From assembly GCA_964370375.1 (NCBI GenBank), contig CAYJIX010000062.1, forward strand, positions 1 to 11,900: a stretch of 11,900 nucleotides of DNA, given 5' to 3'. The DNA comes from CAYJIX01 sp964370375. Its GTDB lineage: Bacteria > Desulfobacterota > Desulfovibrionia > Desulfovibrionales > Desulfovibrionaceae. How positions within the stretch are numbered: position 1 is the first letter of the stretch; every line of letters starts with the position of its first letter. The notes under the pieces were generated by a model. It was not told where the DNA came from and made no database searches. It was given only the letters and a program-made list of their open reading frames with translations. Below, piece by piece: positions 6,495 through 11,900 of this stretch. The position numbers and the translations under genes were made by a program.

Positions 6495-6650
6495 GACTGC
6501 CACGTCGGTGGCGACTCCTTTCATTGTTTAAGTGAAGAACGGCGCCACCTCCTCGCAGTGACTTTGTGTGTTACCGTAAGTCACTGCGAGGAAATGCCGC
6601 CCAACTATCACATACAACAAAAGGATTATATGCGGCATGACGTGGCAGTC
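6495..6650. repeat. Nested inverted-repeat element with four-way-junction geometry
   Basis: Four sets of complementary arms nest and abut. The outer stem is 6495-6506 with 6639-6650 (12 bp, GACTGCCACGTC/GACGTGGCAGTC). Branch one is 6507-6513 with 6543-6549 (GGTGGCG/CGCCACC). Branch two is 6550-6562 with 6580-6592 (13 bp, TCCTCGCAGTGAC/GTCACTGCGAGGA, 17-base loop). Branch three is 6594-6600 with 6632-6638 (ATGCCGC/GCGGCAT). Only one base (6593) is unpaired at the junction. It can also be read as two inverted copies of a unit made of GTCACTGCGAGGA, a hairpin module and GACGTGGCAGTC. It has no coding capacity and no U-run, and lies between two convergent genes. All arms are perfect by direct reading. 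Confidence 0.8.
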
Positions 6651-6660
6651 CACTGCCCCC

Positions 6661-6780
6661 TTTAGGGTATGCCTTTAAAAATGACATCAAACAAAGAATA
6701 ATTTTTTCAAATAAAAACAATTTACTATAAATTACAATATGGTTTATCAATAATTTCATAGTATGTAATCTATCAACTGA
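6661..6780. other. AT-rich patch between the repeat element and the histidine kinase gene
   Basis: By direct count 25 of 120 bases are G or C (about 21%), far below the flanking genes. It begins about 10 bases beyond the repeat element and stops short of the end of the kinase gene. No gene, clear terminator or repeat was found in it. It could mark inserted DNA or an easily melted spacer. Confidence 0.6.
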
Positions 6781-6818
6781 GTTTACATATTTAGCACAAC
6801 TAGAGCCAAAAATTTCAT

Positions 6819-9242
6819 TTAAGGACAGCCTGTTACTTGACATTTGTCCGCCGAAAGCCACTGCCGCAAAACCCGTTCAAGCTCTTTTGTTACCATGGGT
6901 TTGGATAGATAATCGTTCATGCCGGCCTTTAAAAACATGGAACGCACATCGCCAACAGCATTGGCGGTAAGGGCCACTATAGGCATGTTTTTAAACCGTT
7001 CTTGCGGCATTTTTCTGATATGAACAGCAGTTTCCACGCCGTCCATTTCCGGCATCATATGGTCCATAAAAACCATATCATAATGCGCATCTTTTAACAT
7101 CTCTAAGGCTTCCTTTCCTGATAGGGCTGTATCTACATGCGCGCCGTATTCTTCAAGCACACTTTGTGCAATGAGCAGGTTAATGGTGTTGTCATCAACA
7201 ACCAGCATGCGCGCCCCTACCACTTTTAGATTAAATCCAGCCTCTACGTTTCCATCGTTCAGTTCAAATTGCGCTCCGGTCAGGTGCCGTGCCAACATGA
7301 TGGTGGTCAAAGGTGCGTAGGCTACCGTTATATTGGGCCTTATTTCTCTACTTTCAAAATGATTCCGCGAAAGGGCAAAAACCATTGTCGGTATAGTAGA
7401 AACATCAATGGTTTGCAAATATTCGTAATCCATAAAAACATGGGAATAGTTGCCAAGAACGTCTAAAGAATCCACAAGCTCGGCAACAACACCTATCTGT
7501 GCAAGCTTGCGAATAAGGCTTTCGGCGCGAGTACTGCTGTTAAGCCATACCCCGACTTTATAGACGCTGTAATCCGCTTCAGGCACAAGAGGGGCAGGAT
7601 CTTCAACCGTTTGGGGAAGCTCAAAGGAAAAACACGAGCCTTTCCCATAGGTACTTTCCACAGCAAGACTGCCACCCATCTGCTCAAGAAGCCGTTTGGT
7701 AATGGCAAGTCCAAGGCCTGTGCCTTCAACGTTCCTGTTTTTCTTGGTATCTAGTTGGCTGAAGTTTTCAAACAAAAGGGGCATGTCTTCTCGTTTGATG
7801 CCAATGCCTGTGTCTTCGACCTCTGCTTTAAGGATGACTATATTCTCATTCTCTGTAGGAATAGTGCGCAAAATCAATTTGATATGCCCGGTATTGGTAA
7901 ATTTTAACGCATTGGTCAAAAGGTTGATAAGGGCTTGTTTTACACGGATACTGTCCCCACGCAACATCCGAGGCATCCCATGAAAATCTTCTACGACAAA
8001 ATCAATGGGTTTACTTCCAAGGCGTACATTGATAAGCGCCACAATATCAACAATCAAAGATTCGGTATAATAAGGTTCCGGAATGATTTCTAAAGCACCG
8101 GTCTCTATTTTGGAAAAATCCAAAATATCATTGATGATGGACAATAATGAACCGGCAGCATTTTTAATATTGCGCAAACATTCTAGCACTTCGCCTGACG
8201 GTTTTTGCCGTATAGCCATGTCTGCCATGCCAAGAACGGCATTCATGGGGGTGCGTATTTCATGGCTCATGTTGGCTAAAAAAGTGCTTTTGGTTCGGTT
8301 GGCAATTTCAGCAGCTTCAAGGCGCCGTTGTTCGGTAATATCGGTATAAAATCCTTCAAGAAGGTGCGGCGTGCCGTCAGGTTTAAATTCCACAACGCGG
8401 CTGCGCTCCCATATCCATTTGACCGTGCCGTCCTTCATAACAATGCGAAAGCTTGTTTCCAGCGGCAAACCCACATTTAACGTTCCCTCATTGACAGTCA
8501 TTAAATTTGCCAAATCTTCAGGATGCACCATGTCAAGAAATTTCATGACATCATTGTGCAACAATTCATCGGAAGAATAACCCGTTAAGGCTGAACTGCC
8601 TTCGCTTACAAACGTAAAGGTGTAATGAGGAGGGTCGTTTAAACATTGATACACCATGCCCGGAATGTTGGTCATGAGCGTTTCCATACGCTTTTTGCTA
8701 AGGGCAAGCTCTTCCCAAGTGCGGTAACGCTCCACAGACGTCATGGCAAGGGCCATAAAGTCTGCCAAGGATGAGGCAAAAAACTCCTCTTCAAGGGTCC
8801 AATCCTTGGGAGAATAAAACTGCTCCACACAGACAACGCCCACAAGCTTACCTTGTGAAAGCACAGGCGCGTCAAGCAAAGAACAAATATCTTCCTCATA
8901 GTCCTCAAATAAACCGTTAAAAACATCTTCTCTGCTGCTATTGTCTGTGCGCAAAATCCTTTCTGTGTTCAGCCTTTCAATATAGTTTTCACGGTCAACC
9001 AAAGAAAATGGCCCTTGGATGCCAAACTTGTCCTCTTCACTATTATAGCTGACAATATTTTCTAACTGGCATTTTTCATAATTGAGCTGCCAAATACCTA
9101 TACGGGTTACATTAAGGGCTAAACAGCCTTCTTTTGCAATATTTTCAGCGGCTTTTTTCAAATCACCTGAGGTTACATCCGATGATTTAGCAAGCTTGAC
9201 CAAGGCTTCGTTGATAGGATGTTTTTGTATGATAGATGACAT
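6819..9242 (-). CDS. Cytoplasmic GAF-PAS hybrid sensor histidine kinase with C-terminal receiver
   Basis: This 807-aa protein has no membrane helix or signal peptide, so it senses in the cytoplasm. A GAF domain spans about 10-172. A PAS/PAC sensor follows (about 186-306, with GYSSDEL, HPEDLANL, DGTVKWIWER and GFYTDITEQRRLE). Next come the dimerisation/phosphoacceptor region with SHEIRTPMN (H327) and a complete ATPase domain: N-box NLLTNALKF (440-448), DTGIG (477-481) and GTGLGL (507-512). A receiver-like segment (about 558-655) keeps FMDYEYL (D605) but lacks the acidic pair and looks inactive. The C-terminal receiver (about 676-795) is intact: D683, D684, phosphoacceptor D727, T759, K781. No separate response regulator is adjacent, so the output partner, probably via a phosphotransfer protein, is elsewhere. 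AGGAG lies 5 bases before the ATG, and a promoter is proposed about 60 bases upstream. The ligand cannot be told from sequence. Confidence 0.93.
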   Translation of the reverse strand: MSSIIQKHPINEALVKLAKSSDVTSGDLKKAAENIAKEGCLALNVTRIGIWQLNYEKCQLENIVSYNSEEDKFGIQGPFSLVDRENYIERLNTERILRTDNSSREDVFNGLFEDYEEDICSLLDAPVLSQGKLVGVVCVEQFYSPKDWTLEEEFFASSLADFMALAMTSVERYRTWEELALSKKRMETLMTNIPGMVYQCLNDPPHYTFTFVSEGSSALTGYSSDELLHNDVMKFLDMVHPEDLANLMTVNEGTLNVGLPLETSFRIVMKDGTVKWIWERSRVVEFKPDGTPHLLEGFYTDITEQRRLEAAEIANRTKSTFLANMSHEIRTPMNAVLGMADMAIRQKPSGEVLECLRNIKNAAGSLLSIINDILDFSKIETGALEIIPEPYYTESLIVDIVALINVRLGSKPIDFVVEDFHGMPRMLRGDSIRVKQALINLLTNALKFTNTGHIKLILRTIPTENENIVILKAEVEDTGIGIKREDMPLLFENFSQLDTKKNRNVEGTGLGLAITKRLLEQMGGSLAVESTYGKGSCFSFELPQTVEDPAPLVPEADYSVYKVGVWLNSSTRAESLIRKLAQIGVVAELVDSLDVLGNYSHVFMDYEYLQTIDVSTIPTMVFALSRNHFESREIRPNITVAYAPLTTIMLARHLTGAQFELNDGNVEAGFNLKVVGARMLVVDDNTINLLIAQSVLEEYGAHVDTALSGKEALEMLKDAHYDMVFMDHMMPEMDGVETAVHIRKMPQERFKNMPIVALTANAVGDVRSMFLKAGMNDYLSKPMVTKELERVLRQWLSADKCQVTGCP

Positions 9243-9299
9243 GGTTGCTCCTAAAGCACTCGTTTTTGCTAAGGCATAACAGCATATACATGCTTTTAC

Positions 9300-9328
9300 C
9301 TTATACTACAGTGATAAAAAGTCAACAA
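9300..9328 (-). promoter_or_regulatory. Predicted promoter of the histidine kinase gene
   Basis: Reading leftward, TTGTTG (9328-9323) and TATAAG (9305-9300) are 17 bases apart. The -10 element matches consensus at 5 of 6; the -35 is weak. A TTGACT hexamer overlaps but would give a 14-base spacer. The position, about 60 bases before the start codon, suits a promoter. Confidence 0.45.
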
Positions 9329-9375
9329 CCTATACAGTGCTTCTTTTGCTGCAAACAAGCGTACATGGAGGAGTT

Positions 9376-9402
9376 TTTGTGCTAAAAAGGGTTTTGCACA
9401 AA
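9376..9402 (-). terminator. Stem-loop just downstream of nadE, possible terminator
   Basis: TTTGTGC (9376-9382) pairs with GCACAAA (9396-9402), and short A and T runs inside can extend the stem around a single bulged base. It begins 4 bases after the nadE stop codon on the minus strand. The run after the hairpin is not U-rich, so intrinsic termination would be weak; it may act mainly as a 3' end stabiliser. Confidence 0.35.
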
Positions 9403-9406
9403 CATG

Positions 9407-10915
9407 CTACACCCAATGCGCCAAGGGACAATCGCTCACAAACAACGCCGGTGGTGCTTGGCGGCGCTTAAACGCGCTAGTATGGACAAGCTGTAAAACT
9501 TTGGACACCACTTCTTTGTCGCCTTGAAGAGCATGGGGCGGAACATGTTTTTCTATAAGGTTGTACAATATCTCATCAAGAACATCATACGGCGGCAAGC
9601 TGTCTTGATCTTTCTGATTTGGGCGCAATTCAGCGGACGGAGCTTTGCTAAACACATTGGCAGGGATAACAGGTAAGGATGAAAGCGTATTCATATGATA
9701 CGCCAATTTGTACACATCGGTTTTGTACACATCACCAATGGGGGCAAACGCGCCTGTCATGTCGCCGTACAGCGTGCAATACCCCACGGCAAGTTCTGAT
9801 TTATTACCTGTAGCCAAAAGCAGACGGTTTTCTTTATTGGCAATGGCCATAAGCAAGGTACTGCGGATCCGTGCTTGGATGTTTTCTTCGGTAAGGCCTT
9901 TGGCAGTGCCAATAAAACGCTCCGCCAAGGCTTTGTCAAAGGATTGCATAAGGGGGCTTATGGGCACTTGCAGGGTTTCCATTCCCAAATTACTTGCCAA
10001 ACAAAGCGCGTCATTTACGCTGGCCTTGCTTGTCCATGGGGATGACATAATAACCCCAAGCACATTGGACGCGCCAAGTGCATTCACCGCAAAAGTGGCT
10101 GTTAGGGCCGAATCCATGCCGCCTGACAAACCCAAAATAACCTTGGAAAAACCATTGTCGTGTACCATATGCCGAAGGCCAAGGATTATGCCTTGGCACT
10201 TGTCCACTATGGGATCAAGGCTGGTTGCCTGTTCAGAAACCTCGGTCAAGGCACCGCCCCACGGTGACAGGGCAAAGGAGCCTGAGACCTCTTCCCAAGC
10301 AGGTAAATAATAGGCTCCTGATGGGCTAAGCACAAGGCTGTCACCGCTCCAAAGCCTGCTTTCATAACCACCCACAGCTCCCACGCGCACTATAGGACGC
10401 GCATACTGCCTTACCGCTGCAACACAATGTGAAAACAGATTTGCCCTGCTGCTTTCACTATACGGTGTCGCATCAAGGCAAACAATGGCTTCTACGCCAT
10501 CAAAGGGCATGGTTTCGTCTTGCAAAGTTTTATGGTCAAGGCACACGGCCACAGACGGCATTTGCGGCTGGCTCAACAAACTCCAGCCACCTTGGGCAGG
10601 CAAGTAAGAAACAACACCTTTATGCAAAAGCACGGCAACGGCAACGGCTTTTTCCCCTCGCTCAGGTGCCATGGCAACACGCATAAGCACCATTGGCGCG
10701 TCCTGCCCTGTGGCCATACTTTCTGCAATGTGCTTTGCCAAAGCTTCAAGCTGAGAGGAAGAAAGGCCCTCTTTATCATGGGCTGTAAGGCAAGTCGATA
10801 CTATGCAAAGATCTGCCTTTTGCGCAAAAGCTTCAAGGGTAGCCTTACCTACGGTTGCAACAACAGCAGACCATTTGGCTGCAATTAAACGCGCTTGGTG
10901 TATTGTTATGTTCAT
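9407..10915 (-). CDS. nadE: NAD+ synthetase with degenerate N-terminal glutaminase domain
   Basis: It makes NAD from deamido-NAD, ATP and ammonia, the last step of NAD biosynthesis. The synthetase domain (about 235-500 of 502) is complete: ATP loop LSGGMDSA (263-270), ENIQARIR (344-351), LATGNKSE (367-374), YGDMTGAFAPIGDVYKTDVY (383-402) and KAPSAELRPNQKDQDSLPPYD (424-444). The first 230 residues correspond to the nitrilase-fold glutaminase of the long NadE type. C125 (VAVCLDHK) sits at the nucleophile position, but the expected Glu is replaced (IVSTCLTAHD, 38-47) and the Lys-containing KRHLPN segment is missing (VVSYLPAQGG). Glutamine use is therefore doubtful and free ammonia is the likely donor. 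The frame extends back to 10969, but ATG 10915 overlaps the dapB stop as ATGA and starts with the family's typical N-terminal strand. Confidence 0.93.
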   Translation of the reverse strand: MNITIHQARLIAAKWSAVVATVGKATLEAFAQKADLCIVSTCLTAHDKEGLSSSQLEALAKHIAESMATGQDAPMVLMRVAMAPERGEKAVAVAVLLHKGVVSYLPAQGGWSLLSQPQMPSVAVCLDHKTLQDETMPFDGVEAIVCLDATPYSESSRANLFSHCVAAVRQYARPIVRVGAVGGYESRLWSGDSLVLSPSGAYYLPAWEEVSGSFALSPWGGALTEVSEQATSLDPIVDKCQGIILGLRHMVHDNGFSKVILGLSGGMDSALTATFAVNALGASNVLGVIMSSPWTSKASVNDALCLASNLGMETLQVPISPLMQSFDKALAERFIGTAKGLTEENIQARIRSTLLMAIANKENRLLLATGNKSELAVGYCTLYGDMTGAFAPIGDVYKTDVYKLAYHMNTLSSLPVIPANVFSKAPSAELRPNQKDQDSLPPYDVLDEILYNLIEKHVPPHALQGDKEVVSKVLQLVHTSAFKRRQAPPALFVSDCPLAHWV

Positions 10916-11691
10916 AAAAAGAGGTCTTCCATAGAATACAAGCGTCCGGCAGCTTGTGTGCTCAGCCATTTTGCGGCGCGTAAAGCACCTTGTGCAAAAT
11001 TGTCCCTTGAATGGGCTTGGTGGGTCATCTCAATCCGCTCACCTGCTCCCATAAAATAGACAGTGTGCACGCCAACAACATCACCGCCGCGAAGGGTTTG
11101 TAAGCCAATCTCACCGGCAGGACGCTCGCCAATAATGCCTTCGCGGTGGTAATTGGCCACATCAGATAGGGCCACATCTCTGGCCTGTGCCAAACATTCG
11201 CCAAGGCGCAAAGCTGTGCCGCTTGGTGCGTCTTTTTTGCGATTATGATGGATTTCAAGAACATCAATGTCAAAGCCGGGCCCAAGCATCTGCACAAGGC
11301 GTGGCAAAACAGACACCATGGCATGAATGCCAATGCTCATGTTTGGGGCCCAAAAAATCGGCTGGCTTTGTGCCATATTCTGCAAAATTTCTTTTTCAGC
11401 ATCTGTAAAGCCCGTGGTGCCAATAACCATGGGGTTGCCGTATTTTGCCGCAACCTTGGCTGTGTTGATAGTGGCTTCTGGTGCGGTAAAGTCAATGATC
11501 ACAGCGCCTTTGCATTGCGCAAGCACTGTACCCACGTCGCTCCCATAAGGCACGCCAAGGCCTTGAATGGCGTCAACCCTTTCAGGGCGTTCCACAACGC
11601 CTGCAACCTGCAAGCCCTCGGATTGAGCTAGGGATACCAAGGTTGCGCCCATGCGCCCTGAAGCTCCCATAATAACAACTGAACATGCCAT
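10912..11691 (-). CDS. dapB: 4-hydroxy-tetrahydrodipicolinate reductase
   Basis: DapB reduces 4-hydroxy-tetrahydrodipicolinate to tetrahydrodipicolinate with NAD(P)H in lysine and meso-diaminopimelate synthesis, feeding protein and peptidoglycan. The 259-aa length is typical. The nucleotide-binding loop is GASGRMG (9-15), followed by IDFTAPEATI (66-75) and GTTGF (91-95). The active-site signature EIHHNRKKDAPSGTAL (146-161) has H148 and K152 at the catalytic positions known from E. coli DapB (H159, K163). An AGGGG stretch lies about 9 bases before the ATG. The stop overlaps the nadE start (ATGA), so NadE is probably translated by coupling from dapB. Nothing unusual is seen in the enzyme. Confidence 0.97.
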   Translation of the reverse strand: MACSVVIMGASGRMGATLVSLAQSEGLQVAGVVERPERVDAIQGLGVPYGSDVGTVLAQCKGAVIIDFTAPEATINTAKVAAKYGNPMVIGTTGFTDAEKEILQNMAQSQPIFWAPNMSIGIHAMVSVLPRLVQMLGPGFDIDVLEIHHNRKKDAPSGTALRLGECLAQARDVALSDVANYHREGIIGERPAGEIGLQTLRGGDVVGVHTVYFMGAGERIEMTHQAHSRDNFAQGALRAAKWLSTQAAGRLYSMEDLFL

Positions 11692-11838
11692 GATATGTAA
11701 CCCCTCGCTTATGCTGCGTGTTTTGGTTGGTGGTTGAAAAAGGGAGATATGCTTTGTTACGTTTGTTTTCTTTTGTTTGTAAAGGCTTGCGCCTTACGCT
11801 TGTTCTTTTGTTCGTGCACTGTGCTGTTGCGCCACAAC

Positions 11839-11876
11839 GTCACTGCGAGGACGAACGCAGTGAGGACGTGGCAGTC
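11839..11876 (+). repeat. Third copy of the short interspersed repeat unit
   Basis: GTCACTGCGAGGA (11839-11851) and GACGTGGCAGTC (11865-11876) repeat exactly two words of the nested element at 6495-6650, in the same order, but joined by only 13 bases. Within it CACTGCG and CGCAGTG form their own 7-bp stem. It lies about 150 bases upstream of dapB. The words resemble short interspersed repeats that recur in many bacterial genomes, as far as I recall. Confidence 0.75.
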
Positions 11877-11900
11877 CATGTATTTCTGTCTGTACAAGGC

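Noticed and set aside
6550..6592. Intrinsic terminator for comF or the kinase gene
   Set aside because: The 13-bp stem is strong but has no U-run on either side and is part of the larger repeat element.
9708..10310. 200-codon plus-strand frame opposite nadE
   Set aside because: It is antisense to the conserved synthetase domain, and its composition is that of a reversed coding frame without motifs.
10916..10969. 18-codon extension at the start of NadE
   Set aside because: It lies within the dapB coding sequence; ATG 10915 gives the usual ATGA overlap and the expected family N-terminus.
11779..11797. Small hairpin GTAAAGGC-TTGC-GCCTTAC upstream of dapB as a riboswitch or terminator
   Set aside because: The stem is only about 7 bp with a bulge, has no U-run, and no lysine-riboswitch features surround it.
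11728..11900. Plus-strand frame MLCYVCFLLFVKACALRLFF... open to the window edge
   Set aside because: Its SD is only 2 bases from the ATG, and much of the frame is translation of the interspersed repeat. It is probably chance, though the true end is not visible.

Overview
The window reads as ordinary chromosomal DNA of a Gram-negative bacterium. Gene content (an RluA-type pseudouridine synthase, ComF, dapB-nadE, a soluble hybrid histidine kinase, an iron-sulfur-flavoprotein-like reductase, and a degenerate KDPG-aldolase/VOC fusion with a small winged-helix protein) fits an anaerobic deltaproteobacterium of the Desulfovibrio type. That assignment is inference from gene style, not proof. No tRNA, rRNA, CRISPR array, transposase or phage gene is visible.

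Left block (1-3338, all minus strand). A promoter near 3375-3404 drives an aldolase-fold/VOC fusion protein, followed 15 bases later by a 59-aa winged-helix protein. After a 155-base gap that can fold into a long-stem structure comes a 52-aa Cys-rich membrane-anchored peptide. Next are an RluA-family pseudouridine synthase and, in ATGA overlap with it, a YgjP-like zinc metallopeptidase cut by the window edge. The two small genes have good ribosome binding sites.

Middle block (3513-6315, plus strand). A convincing promoter precedes a YbgC-like acyl-CoA thioesterase. It is followed by a protein resembling only the second domain of ornithine/aspartate carbamoyltransferases, and 3 bases later by an Isf-like flavoprotein with a compact four-cysteine motif. 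ComF follows after a 258-base gap.

Convergent gap (6316-6818). It holds a striking 156-base element of four nested inverted repeats that abut almost without unpaired bases, like a four-way junction. It can be parsed as two inverted copies of a short repeat unit; a third, simpler copy lies at 11839-11876. Next to it is a patch of about 21% G+C.

Right block (6819-11691, minus strand). There is a soluble GAF-PAS-hybrid histidine kinase with its own promoter, then dapB and nadE in ATGA overlap. NadE keeps the synthetase domain, but its glutaminase domain appears to have lost two of three catalytic residues.

Three proteins in the window (aldolase-VOC, carbamoyltransferase-like, NadE glutaminase domain) keep an enzyme fold while lacking recognisable catalytic residues. 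These and the nested repeat element are the points most worth following up. No defence or mobile system is evident.
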